Shown: positions 1 to 6,112, numbered from the stretch's first letter. The stretch: 11,524 nucleotides of DNA from Rhizobiaceae bacterium (GCA_028865845.1 JAGWJK010000055.1:1-11524); one strand, 5' to 3'. Notes: generated from the sequence alone by a model not told the origin. Made by a program: numbers and translations.

Positions 1-90
1 ACCCCAAAGTGAGGTAGAAGAGTTTGCGCGGGCTCATTGTCCCATCGGGAGAATGAAGGGTTTCTTGAGACATTCAGGATCACTAGGCTC
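1..90. other. Left-edge non-coding stretch downstream of corA
   Basis: No convincing gene lies here on either strand. A 5-bp inverted repeat (GGCTC, TCA, GAGCC at 86-98) spans the corA stop codon. It has no T-run after it on the minus strand, so I do not call it a terminator. Confidence 0.4.
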
Positions 91-1068
91 TCAGAGCCAG
101 CCTTTCCAGCGAAAAAAGAAAAACGGGAGAACGGCAGATGTCACCATCAACAGCAGCGATGCCGGATAGCCGTAGGCGAAATGCAGCTCGGGTATGAACT
201 CGAAATTCATACCGTAGACCGACGCGATGAGCGTCGGCGGCAGGAAGACGACGGAGGCAATCGAGAAAATCTTGATGATGGCGTTCTGCTCGATATTGAT
301 CAAACCGAGCGACGCATCCAGGAGGAAGGTAATATTACCCGCGACGAAGGACGCATGCTCGGACAAGGACTGCACATCCCGTGCGACGTTGCGGCACAAT
401 TCCTTGGCCTCACGATCGCGCTGCACATCCGGGATGGTATGTAGGAAGGTCAAAAGCCGAAACAGCGAGTTCAGGCTGTCGCTCACCTTGCTGACCGTTC
501 GGTGATAGCCTGCTATGTCCTTCAGCTTCTCTTCCAGATAGTTCGACGGACGACGGATTTTCTTCACCCGATCGCCGAAAACATGCACCGACAATATATC
601 GATACTGGAACCGGTCTGTTCAAGGATCTCAGCCGTGCGGTCGACGATGGTCTCCAGGAGCTTTGCCAGAAGCGCAACTCCGGTGCGCCGCGATTCGGGA
701 ATGCGCTGCAGGGCACCTATGAACAGCGCAAAAGACTTTGGCCGCGCATAACGGATCGTCACCAGCCGATGTCCCGTCAGGATGAAGGCGACATCGGTCA
801 ACATCGGCAAATTCGTATCGGCTCGCGATAGAAGCGACGCCGTCAGGAAAACCGAACCGTCTTCGACATAGAGGCGGCTCGACGGTTCGATGCCCTTCAT
901 GTCTTCCCGGGTCGGCAGGTCGAGCCCTAGAAGGCGCTCGATATTCTCTTCTTCTTCGCGTGTCGGTTCGACCAGGTCGACCCAGACGACATTCTCAGGC
1001 AATTGGGCAAGGACAGAAACATCCGGCTGTTCGAGCGTCTGGCAGTCGGAGCAATAGGCCGTGATCAA
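91..1068 (-). CDS. corA: CorA-family magnesium/divalent cation transport protein
   Basis: Inner-membrane pentameric channel of the CorA family, normally importing Mg2+ (some members move Co2+, Ni2+ or Zn2+). From the chosen start it has 325 residues, the usual family length. A long cytoplasmic N-terminal domain (about 1-260) includes a charged helical stalk at about 130-260. Two C-terminal membrane segments follow (about 265-284 and 302-319). The signature Tyr-Gly-Met-Asn (285-288) ends the first segment, and a short basic tail, RWKGWL, closes the protein. I chose the TTG at 1066-1068, not the ATG at 1218. It has a GGGAG ribosome-binding site at 1076-1080 with a 7-nt spacer, and it gives an N-terminus beginning M-ITAYC, as I recall for rhizobial CorA. 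The 50 extra residues from 1218 look unlike CorA. The TTG overlaps the stop of a small upstream ORF (TTGA), so coupling is possible. Family assignment is firm; the transported ion is inferred. Confidence 0.9.
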   Translation of the reverse strand: MITAYCSDCQTLEQPDVSVLAQLPENVVWVDLVEPTREEEENIERLLGLDLPTREDMKGIEPSSRLYVEDGSVFLTASLLSRADTNLPMLTDVAFILTGHRLVTIRYARPKSFALFIGALQRIPESRRTGVALLAKLLETIVDRTAEILEQTGSSIDILSVHVFGDRVKKIRRPSNYLEEKLKDIAGYHRTVSKVSDSLNSLFRLLTFLHTIPDVQRDREAKELCRNVARDVQSLSEHASFVAGNITFLLDASLGLINIEQNAIIKIFSIASVVFLPPTLIASVYGMNFEFIPELHFAYGYPASLLLMVTSAVLPFFFFRWKGWL

Positions 1069-1295
1069 CGGATCGCTCCCGACACGACAAAGGCATGGCG
1101 CTGCGTGCGCTCCTGCGATCCCGACAATGACCCTTGAAAAAAGCTCATAAAACTCCGGGCGTATCCCGCCGGTCCGGCCGGGAATCCGTGTCCATGCTCC
1201 ATTGCGTTGCTGTACCAATCCTTCGCCCGTCGTGACAAAGCCGATTGCTCAGGCGAGACGAAGTCATCATTTGGCAGATGGTCGTCATCGCACAT
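1065..1295 (-). CDS. Possible small protein of 76 residues, start/stop-coupled to corA
   Basis: An open frame from ATG 1293-1295 ends at TGA 1065-1067, sharing the bases TTGA with the probable corA start. That arrangement is typical of coupled genes. The N-terminus is acidic (MCDDDHLPNDD), the middle is Gly/Pro/Ala-rich and the end is Ser/Arg-rich. I see no membrane segment, signal peptide or known motif, and I do not recognise the family. Against it: no clear ribosome-binding site before the ATG, and third-position GC of only about 63% by a rough count, which seems low for this genome. It could be a leader peptide for corA, a real small gene, or chance. Confidence 0.25.
   Translation of the reverse strand: MCDDDHLPNDDFVSPEQSALSRRAKDWYSNAMEHGHGFPAGPAGYARSFMSFFQGSLSGSQERTQRHAFVVSGAIR
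1076..1080 (-). promoter_or_regulatory. Ribosome-binding site that decides the corA start
   Basis: On the minus strand GGGAG lies 7 nt before a TTG codon. No comparably placed site precedes the ATG at 1218. This supports a non-ATG start for corA. Confidence 0.6.
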
Positions 1296-1423
1296 GCTCG
1301 ACCAAGTTCACGCCGGCGGCGCATATGCAGCAAAGCCCGCAAAGAATCAAGTCATAACCCATTCGATGCGCGCTTTCATCGCAGATTCTCATCGGCACGC
1401 CCCCTTCGATCCCGACAGATTCA

Positions 1424-1450
1424 AGGGGCTATAGGTGGATTCGAGCCCCT
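1424..1450. repeat. Perfect 7-bp inverted repeat, 13-nt spacer
   Basis: AGGGGCT at 1424-1430 is the exact reverse complement of AGCCCCT at 1444-1450. The RNA of either strand could form a GC-rich stem with a 13-nt loop. There is no T-run on either side, so it is not a standard terminator. It lies in the probable upstream region of corA, about 380 bp before the TTG start and 130 bp before the small ORF. An operator or leader stem is possible; the function is unknown. Confidence 0.4.
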
Positions 1451-1520
1451 GCTGCATTCCCTACACGCCGAATCTTGCGCGGGTCGCAACAGCTCGCGAA
1501 TTCATAGCACAAGGCGTGGG

Positions 1521-1548
1521 CAAAACAATGATGCCACCGGCTCGGCGG
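1521..1548 (-). terminator. Weak terminator-like stem after mrp
   Basis: On the minus strand CCGCC (1548-1544) can pair with GGTGG (1538-1534) through one G-U pair around a 5-nt loop. CATCATTGTTTTG follows. The stem is short and the T-run is interrupted. Its position about 18 nt after the mrp stop is right for a terminator. Confidence 0.25.
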
Positions 1549-1565
1549 AAGATGCTCGTCGCAGA

Positions 1566-2714
1566 TTATTCGAAGACGATCGAAGGCGCTGCGCGCAACG
1601 GAGTGTTGCTGACCTGTGCCCAGACCTTTGCTGCGATGTCGCGATAAATACCCGCGACAGTGCCGGTCGGGTCGGACGCGACCAACGGCGTACCGGCATC
1701 CGAGGTTTCGCGGATGCCCATGGTGAGCGGCACTTCGCCGAGGAAAGGCACACCGATGCGCTCGGCCTCCTTGCGCGCGCCGCCGTGACCGAAAATGTCA
1801 TAGCGAGCACCGGTGTCCGGAGCGATGAAATAGCTCATGTTCTCGATGATGCCGAGCACCGGCACTTCCACCTTGCGGAACATGTTGAGGCCCTTGCGGG
1901 CATCGATCAGGGCGAGATCCTGCGGTGTCGAGACGATGACCGCGCCGGCGAGTGGCACCTGCTGGGCCATGGTCAACTGCGCATCGCCGGTGCCGGGCGG
2001 CATGTCGACGACGAGCACATCCAACTCGCCCCAAGCAACTTCGCGGAGCATTTGCAGCAGCGCCGACTGCACCATCGGGCCGCGCCAGATCATCGCTGTC
2101 TCCTCCTCGACGAGGAAGCCCATCGACATGACCTTCAGGCCATAATTCTGCATCGGGTTGATGATGCGGCCATCGATCTGTGTCGGGCGGCCGGAAATCT
2201 TCAGGAGGCGCGGCATGGACGGACCATAGATATCGGCGTCCAGAATGCCCACGCGAAGGCCGTTGGCCAGGAGACCGAGCGCCAGGTTCACGGCGGTCGT
2301 CGATTTTCCGACGCCGCCCTTGCCCGAGGCGACCGCGATGATCGAGCCGATGCCGGGAACGCCGATCTTGCCAGTGCGCGACGGCTGCTGCTGCGCATGC
2401 GCGTGCGGATGAGCATGCGGCTGCGGTGGTGCCGGGCGGGCGGCTGGGGCGCTGCTTCCGGCTTTCTTGTCCGCCGTGAGGGCAACCAGCGCGCCCTTTA
2501 CGCCGGGCATCTCCTTGATGACGCGCTCGGCCGCAAGCCGCATCGGCTCGAGATCCTTGGCACGCTCGGCCGGAACCGTGATCGAGAAATAGACTTTGGC
2601 GTCGGAAATGAAGACATCCGACACCATGCCGAGCTCAACGATATTGTGCTCCAGGTCGGGTCCACGAACGGTCCTCAGCGTGTCCAGAACCTGTTCCTTG
2701 GTGATGTCTGCCAT
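1566..2714 (-). CDS. mrp: Mrp/ApbC-type P-loop ATPase, iron-sulfur carrier family
   Basis: A 382-residue cytoplasmic ATPase of the Mrp/ApbC/Nbp35 family, known for carrying or delivering [4Fe-4S] clusters. A MIP18-like (DUF59) domain occupies about 1-80. A linker rich in Ala, Pro and His follows at about 88-113, including HAHPHAHA. The ParA/MinD-like ATPase domain is about 120-370, with a deviant Walker A GKGGVGKST at 131-139 and the nucleotide-binding VVDMPPGTGD at 235-244. I chose ATG 2714-2712 because GAGG lies a few bases upstream and residues from MADITKEQ onward match the family; the ATG at 2732 adds only MYSEDG. The oddity is that the whole protein has no cysteine. The family CxxC that bridges a cluster in ApbC homodimers is replaced by A298-P-D-T301. 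I believe other rhizobial homologues share this, but from memory only. The family call is firm; the cluster-carrier role for this protein is not. Confidence 0.93.
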   Translation of the reverse strand: MADITKEQVLDTLRTVRGPDLEHNIVELGMVSDVFISDAKVYFSITVPAERAKDLEPMRLAAERVIKEMPGVKGALVALTADKKAGSSAPAARPAPPQPHAHPHAHAQQQPSRTGKIGVPGIGSIIAVASGKGGVGKSTTAVNLALGLLANGLRVGILDADIYGPSMPRLLKISGRPTQIDGRIINPMQNYGLKVMSMGFLVEEETAMIWRGPMVQSALLQMLREVAWGELDVLVVDMPPGTGDAQLTMAQQVPLAGAVIVSTPQDLALIDARKGLNMFRKVEVPVLGIIENMSYFIAPDTGARYDIFGHGGARKEAERIGVPFLGEVPLTMGIRETSDAGTPLVASDPTGTVAGIYRDIAAKVWAQVSNTPLRAAPSIVFE

Positions 2715-2743
2715 TCCGTCCTCGCTGTACAATGTCGCGTCGG

Positions 2744-2765
2744 GACCCGTCCGTCGTCACGGGTC
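2744..2765. repeat. Inverted repeat in the mrp upstream region
   Basis: GACCCGT (2744-2750) and ACGGGTC (2759-2765) are perfect 7-bp arms with an 8-nt spacer, 30 bp upstream of the mrp start. It could be an operator or a 5' UTR stem-loop. It does not resemble the RirA (TGA-N9-TCA) or Irr (TTTAGAA-N3-TTCTAAA) boxes as I recall them. Confidence 0.4.
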
Positions 2766-3320
2766 GACGAAGGATGCCCCCTGATATCAACGCTTAAATA
2801 GTGGAGCCGGAAGGCTTCGCCAAACAAAATCAGGATAAGGGAGGGAGAAAAGACCGCGATGCAGGCAAAGGCGGCAGCCGCAAATACGTTGCGACCGGCA
2901 GGTCCGCCGGGTTTATCACCCTTACCAGCCGCAACGCTCGCTTTGCGAAGCGAAACTTCGTGCGGGCCGGCATAAAGGAAACCTGAGAAACGAATAGGGC
3001 GAGCCGGCGAAAAAACGGCCGCAGGCACCTGTAGTTTTGGGTGCAGTGCTAAATAAGCAACAGCCGCCACCCATACCTGTCGCCGGGAGAAGCAGCGACG
3101 TGATATCGGCAGCGGCCGTCCTGATACGCGCGCGTTTGTCGGCGCTGTTATCAAAGTCCCCTCTGGACCTCTGCCCAATCAGATGCAGAAAGCGTGCCAG
3201 TTTGTTCAGAACAATTAAAAGTGTTTTATATCAATCACTTAAAAAAGCACCAGCAAATGCAGCATCGATCGGCGCGGCGTGCGGCTCAATTTCTAGGCTG
3301 ACAAACCAAAAACGCACAAA

Positions 3321-3335
3321 TTTTGATCATCAAAA
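3321..3335. repeat. 15-bp palindrome after the luxR-type gene
   Basis: TTTTGAT-C-ATCAAAA is a perfect inverted repeat with one central base, 16 bp beyond the luxR-type stop. Its core TTTGATCA recurs at 3355-3362, overlapping the gene's end. It could be a protein-binding site. As RNA it could fold into a weak A/T stem with a 3-nt loop. Confidence 0.35.
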
Positions 3336-3351
3336 GCGATCGTTTCGGGGT

Positions 3352-4089
3352 TTATTTGATCAGGCCGACACGCAGGGCTTTCGCCACCGCCTGGGTGCGA
3401 TTGACGGTGTCCAGCTTCTTGGTCGCGCGGTTGAGGTAGTGATTGACCGTATGTTCCGACAGGGTCAGGATCTCGGCAATCTCGGCGCTGGTCTTGCCCG
3501 CGGCCGTCCAGTTCAGGCAATCGATCTCGCGCTCCGTCAGCGCGTCGATCACGCGGATGTCGAGATTGCGGATTTCCGCCAGCCGATCGAAGACATGAAG
3601 CGCAACGTAGCTCAGATCCTTGATTTCCTCTGCGGTGAAGGAATCGCGATCGCCGGCAAGGGAGATTGCGCCACGAAGGCCGGAGGCATCGTGAGTCGGC
3701 AGCCAGACGCAACGGATCAAACGGAAGCGTTCGAACAGGGTGGAGATTATCTGCGACTTGCCATCGTCGCGGCTACCGTTGGGCGTCGTCTCATGAATGA
3801 ACGGCAGCGTCGAATTGCGCAGGCGACGCAGGACCGGACTGTTCGTCATCAGCCCTTCCTGATCGTAGATCGCCAAAAGCTCGGTCGGCCAGTTGTTGAT
3901 GACCGAATTGCTCTGCAGGTCGAACGAGGTTACCGGCGGCAGGTTCAGAACCATGAACGCCCGGCAGCGATACGCCTCGGTCAACCGCTTCATGAACCGG
4001 AAAACATCGAACTGCGTTTTCAGACCGGCAATTTCGTCAATGTAGTCTTCACCCCTCGGGGGCTTTCCTGCCTGCATCAATGCTGCCAT
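3352..4089 (-). CDS. LuxR-family transcriptional regulator (solo, autoinducer-binding-like domain)
   Basis: A 245-residue regulator with the two-domain plan of quorum-sensing LuxR proteins. An N-terminal autoinducer-binding-like domain spans about 20-165. A C-terminal LuxR-type helix-turn-helix spans about 180-245 (LTEREIDCLNWTAAGKTSAE onward, then LSEHTVNHYL). No luxI-type synthase is in the window, so it is a solo here. Aligned by eye to TraR, Tyr61 is kept (Y75) and Pro71 is kept (P85). Trp57 becomes L71, Asp70 becomes S84 and Trp85 becomes H99. Asp70 contacts the amide of acyl-homoserine lactones, so a different ligand or none is likely. The start is ATG 4089-4087 with a weak site (GAGAAG about 7 nt upstream); Met5 at 4077 is an alternative. 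A hairpin with six U ends 19 nt before the ATG. The target genes are not evident from position. Confidence 0.85.
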   Translation of the reverse strand: MAALMQAGKPPRGEDYIDEIAGLKTQFDVFRFMKRLTEAYRCRAFMVLNLPPVTSFDLQSNSVINNWPTELLAIYDQEGLMTNSPVLRRLRNSTLPFIHETTPNGSRDDGKSQIISTLFERFRLIRCVWLPTHDASGLRGAISLAGDRDSFTAEEIKDLSYVALHVFDRLAEIRNLDIRVIDALTEREIDCLNWTAAGKTSAEIAEILTLSEHTVNHYLNRATKKLDTVNRTQAVAKALRVGLIK

Positions 4090-4415
4090 CGTCGGTCTTC
4101 TCTATTTTAAAAAAGGAGGAGCGCCAACCTTATATGCCCCCTCCGGGCCTTCGGATCATTGCATGAACACCGATACACTGGCGCTAGATGAAATATAAAT
4201 TCGTAAAATTACAATTGCTGCAAGACCACCTATCGCACCGCCCCGAAAACCGGCGCAGAAGTTCCTCCTAAGTGCAACAGCAAAACTTGACGAGGGAACA
4301 TTTCACGCCCGACTCTCGTAAAGCAACTTAGAATAAGCGTTTCAGTCGGCAGAGGTCCAGCGCGCGAACGGCTAATTTGGTGAATTTCCCATGACAGTCG
4401 AGAAAATACGCGGTT
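4090..4415. other. Intergenic region between the iclR-type and luxR-type genes
   Basis: About 326 bp, AT-rich near 4185-4215, with no gene. It holds the terminator-like hairpin above and a short palindrome GTAA-AA-TTAC at 4203-4212. On the minus strand a TATATT at about 4198-4193 could be a -10, but no good -35 stands at the right distance. I see no clear 18-20-bp lux box. Confidence 0.4.
4109..4144 (-). terminator. Terminator-like hairpin just before the luxR-type start
   Basis: On the minus strand GGAGG plus two more bases (4144-4138) pairs with the matching arm at 4121-4115. This gives a 7-bp stem with one G-U pair and a 16-nt loop, followed at once by six U (4114-4109). It could end readthrough from the iclR gene, whose stop is about 270 bp upstream, or act as a leader attenuator for the luxR-type gene 19 nt on. 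Confidence 0.4.
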
Positions 4416-5198
4416 TTAGCGCCTAGGCCCTAGCCGACTGTGCATATCCTGCATGATCGATGCCGCAGCACCCCGCACCAGGGGCGCCCATTCCTGCAAT
4501 TTTTCCGACGTCACGCGATAGGCCGGGCCGGTGACCGATACCCCCGCCAGCGTCCCGTCGTCAGAATGGATTGGCGCGGCGACGCAGCAGATGCCGCTTT
4601 CATGTTCCTCGAGATCGAAAGCGTGGCCGCGAGCGCGGATCACATTGATATCCTCGAGGAGGCTCTCGATGTCGCGATGGGTGTATTCGGTATAGGGATG
4701 GAAGACCATCCCCGAAAGGCGTGTCTTCAGATCGAGATCGTCGAGCGCTGAGAGGGCTGCCTTGCCGACTCCCGTGCAATAGGCAGGCGAAGCATTGCCG
4801 ATCTGCGAATACATCCGCACGGATTGGCGACCCTCGACCTTGTCGAGATAGATCACTTCGTCGCCCCGCAACACGCCGAGATGAACGGTTTCCCCGGTCT
4901 GGCCCTGCAGGACGCGCAGGTGCGGTTCGGCGACCATGCGGAATTCGTTGCGCGCCCAGCTGCGCGATGCGAGATGCAACAGCCTGATGCCGGGCAGGTA
5001 GCGGCCTTCGCGATCGGTCTCCAGCAAGTCCTCCTCGACCAGATGCGATAGTTGCCGATGCAGCGTTCCGCGCGGCTGGTCGGAAAGCGCAAGGATATCG
5101 GTGAAGCGCATGGGACGATCCGCAAGCGCGACCAGATCGAGCAGCGCCATGAGCTTGCCGAGCGTGCCGGTTTCCCGGCTACGGCTGGTTTCGCCCAT
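4416..5198 (-). CDS. IclR-family transcriptional regulator, likely repressor of the divergent dgo operon
   Basis: A 260-residue IclR-family protein. A winged helix-turn-helix spans about 10-70 (TLGKLMALLDLVA, then LSDQPRGTLHRQLSHLVEED). The IclR effector-binding domain spans about 85-255, with the family blocks YCTGVGKAALSAL (140-152) and HESGICCVAAPI (199-210). I chose ATG 5198-5196 because AGGGA lies 7 nt upstream. The ATG at 5237 has no ribosome-binding site and would overlap the dgo promoter. The gene is divergent from the sugar operon with about 140 bp between them, and palindromes sit over the probable dgo transcription start. Family members in this setting usually repress the neighbouring catabolic genes and respond to a pathway sugar acid. 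The effector here is unknown; galactonate or 2-keto-3-deoxygalactonate are inferred candidates. A weak promoter for the gene itself may overlap the same region. Confidence 0.9.
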   Translation of the reverse strand: MGETSRSRETGTLGKLMALLDLVALADRPMRFTDILALSDQPRGTLHRQLSHLVEEDLLETDREGRYLPGIRLLHLASRSWARNEFRMVAEPHLRVLQGQTGETVHLGVLRGDEVIYLDKVEGRQSVRMYSQIGNASPAYCTGVGKAALSALDDLDLKTRLSGMVFHPYTEYTHRDIESLLEDINVIRARGHAFDLEEHESGICCVAAPIHSDDGTLAGVSVTGPAYRVTSEKLQEWAPLVRGAAASIMQDMHSRLGPRR

Positions 5199-5241
5199 GC
5201 TATCGTCCCTCGTCGGGTTCACGCTCGGCCTCGTCATGTGC

Positions 5242-5270
5242 TTGACATGGCAGAAGGGTAATCCGATAAT
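5242..5270 (+). promoter_or_regulatory. Sigma-70 type promoter of the dgo operon
   Basis: TTGACA (5242-5247), a 17-bp spacer and GATAAT (5265-5270) are a near-perfect match to the housekeeping consensus. Transcription would start near 5277, giving a leader of about 65 nt before the TTG start of the first gene. Such a strong core promoter fits a regulon held off by a repressor. Confidence 0.75.
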
Positions 5271-5283
5271 TCCAAATAGTCAA
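5255..5283 (-). promoter_or_regulatory. Candidate promoter of the iclR-type gene
   Basis: On the minus strand TTGACT (5283-5278) is followed, after 17 bp, by TACCCT (5260-5255). The -35 is good and the -10 is poor. It overlaps the dgo promoter and touches the palindromes, so one repressor could control both directions. Confidence 0.3.
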
Positions 5284-5305
5284 ATTCGGTTCCGAATAAT
5301 GGAAC
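5284..5305. promoter_or_regulatory. Overlapping palindromes, likely operator of the IclR regulator
   Basis: ATTCGG-TT-CCGAAT (5284-5297) and GTTCC-N7-GGAAC (5289-5305) are both perfect and share bases. They lie 14-35 bp after the -10, over and just downstream of the expected transcription start. A repressor bound there would block initiation or clearance. IclR proteins typically bind palindromes of this size; binding here is inferred. Confidence 0.55.
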
Positions 5306-5326
5306 TTTTTAACAATGACCGATCCA

Positions 5327-5338
5327 GGGAGGGAGAGG
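5327..5338 (+). promoter_or_regulatory. Ribosome-binding site favouring a TTG start for the dehydrogenase
   Basis: A purine run GGGAGGGAGAGG contains GGGAG at 5331-5335, 6 nt before TTG 5342-5344. It lies downstream of the in-frame ATG at 5315, which itself has only GGAAC, part of the palindrome, 9 nt upstream. Confidence 0.6.
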
Positions 5339-5341
5339 AAC

Positions 5342-6112
5342 TTGACCGAAACACAGGCACAATTTCCCGATCTAAAGGACCGTACGGTGCTCATCACCGG
5401 CGGCGGTTCCGGCATCGGCGCCGCCCTCGTCGAAGGGTTCGCACAGCAGGGCGCCAAGGTCGCCTTCATCGATATCGCCGAAGAACCGAGCAAGGCTCTT
5501 GCCGCCCGGCTTTCGGCGCAGTCGACGCATCCCGTGACCTTCTATCATGCCGATCTGCGGGATGTCGGCGAAATCAGGAACACGGTCGCCGCTGTCGAAT
5601 CCGATCTTGGCGCCATCCGCGTCCTCGTCAATAACGCGGGCTGGGACGGTCGCCAGGAAATGGATACGACGACCGAGGATTATTGGGACAACAGCCAGGC
5701 AATCAACCTCAAGCAGGTGTTCTTCGTCTCGCAGGCGGTGGCGCCGGGCATGCGCGCGGCCGGCGGGGGCGCAATCATCAATTTCTCGTCGATCATCTTC
5801 ATGATGAACCCGCCGGATGTTTCTGCCTATGCCACCGCCAAGGCCGGCATCCTCGGCCTGACGAAAAGCCTCGCCGGTCGCCTTGGGCCGGAAAATGTCC
5901 GCGTCAATGCCATCCTGCCGGGCATGATCATCACCGAGCGGCAACTCGAACTCTGGCTCACCGAAGACGGCATCGCCAAGACGGTCGAGCGTCAGTGCCT
6001 GAAACGCATTCTGAAGGCCGCCGATCTGGTCGGGCCGGCTCTTTTTCTCGCATCCAACTGCTCGGGCAGCATCACCGCGCAGTCCATAATCGTCGACGGA
6101 GGTATTTTTTGA
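5342..6112 (+). CDS. SDR-family sugar dehydrogenase, probable D-galactose 1-dehydrogenase
   Basis: A 256-residue classical short-chain dehydrogenase, cytoplasmic. It has the nucleotide-binding TGGGSGIG at 19-26, D44 at the end of the second strand (favouring NAD+ over NADP+), NNAG at 97-100, the catalytic S150 and YxxxK at Y163/K167, and a C-terminal VDGGIF typical of the class. With dgoK, dgoA and a lactonase behind it, the likely reaction is oxidation of D-galactose (or a near relative such as D-fucose or L-arabinose) to the lactone, the first step of the De Ley-Doudoroff route. I prefer TTG 5342 for its strong ribosome-binding site; ATG 5315 would add 9 residues. The stop TGA overlaps the dgoK ATG by one base (TGATG), so translation is probably coupled. 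The SDR family is certain. The substrate is inferred from context, since SDR sequence alone seldom settles it. Confidence 0.85.
   Translation: MTETQAQFPDLKDRTVLITGGGSGIGAALVEGFAQQGAKVAFIDIAEEPSKALAARLSAQSTHPVTFYHADLRDVGEIRNTVAAVESDLGAIRVLVNNAGWDGRQEMDTTTEDYWDNSQAINLKQVFFVSQAVAPGMRAAGGGAIINFSSIIFMMNPPDVSAYATAKAGILGLTKSLAGRLGPENVRVNAILPGMIITERQLELWLTEDGIAKTVERQCLKRILKAADLVGPALFLASNCSGSITAQSIIVDGGIF

Larger units (their letters stand above)
1296..1565. other. Intergenic region between corA and mrp
   Basis: This is about 270 bp (about 500 bp if the small ORF is not real) between two minus-strand genes. It should carry the corA promoter, but I find no convincing -35/-10 pair. It holds a perfect 7-bp inverted repeat at 1424-1450 and a weak terminator-like stem just after mrp. 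Short plus-strand frames here show no recognisable protein. Confidence 0.4.
2715..3351. other. Long intergenic region between mrp and the luxR-type gene
   Basis: About 640 bp without a gene I can support. A minus-strand frame runs through 2675-3178. It contains one hydrophobic patch (near 2810-2900) but overlaps the mrp start and shows no recognisable family. Small hairpins occur at 2939-2960, where CGCTT/AAGCG and CGAAG/CTTCG stems are mutually exclusive. The stretch 3195-3260 is AT-rich compared with its flanks. The mrp promoter must lie here, but I cannot place it. A small RNA is possible and untested. Confidence 0.4.

Noticed and set aside
35..43. CATTGTCC recurring near 35, 8751 and, on the minus strand, 10938
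   Set aside because: Short, widely spaced copies without shared context; close to what chance allows for 7-8-mers in both strands of 11.5 kb.
91..1218. ATG at 1218 as the start of corA
   Set aside because: It adds 50 residues unlike CorA and lacks a ribosome-binding site, while the TTG at 1068 has a good one and gives the usual length.
1424..1450. tRNA or tmRNA fragment suggested by GGATTCGAGCCCC
   Set aside because: The T-arm stem does not pair correctly, and no acceptor, D or anticodon arms can be built around it.
1379..1567. Direct repeat TCGCAGATT at about 1379 and 1559, considered as an attachment site
   Set aside because: Nine bases only, with no integrase and no cargo between the copies.
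1245..2801. A 518-codon plus-strand open frame opposite mrp
   Set aside because: It is antisense to a clear Mrp gene, is rich in Arg, His, Asp and Ala as expected for the complement of GC-rich coding DNA, and shows no family motif.
2675..3178. A 167-codon minus-strand frame with a hydrophobic patch, upstream of mrp
   Set aside because: It overlaps the mrp start, has mixed low-complexity composition and no known family. The hydrophobic patch alone is not enough.
3037..4110. A 357-codon plus-strand open frame opposite the luxR-type gene
   Set aside because: It mirrors a gene with clear LuxR domains, and its Arg/Gln-rich translation has no recognisable domain.
5683..6111. In-frame upstream extension of dgoK inside the dehydrogenase gene
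   Set aside because: dgoK homologues start near the ATG at 6112, which overlaps the preceding stop. The extension is a shadow frame, not a fusion.
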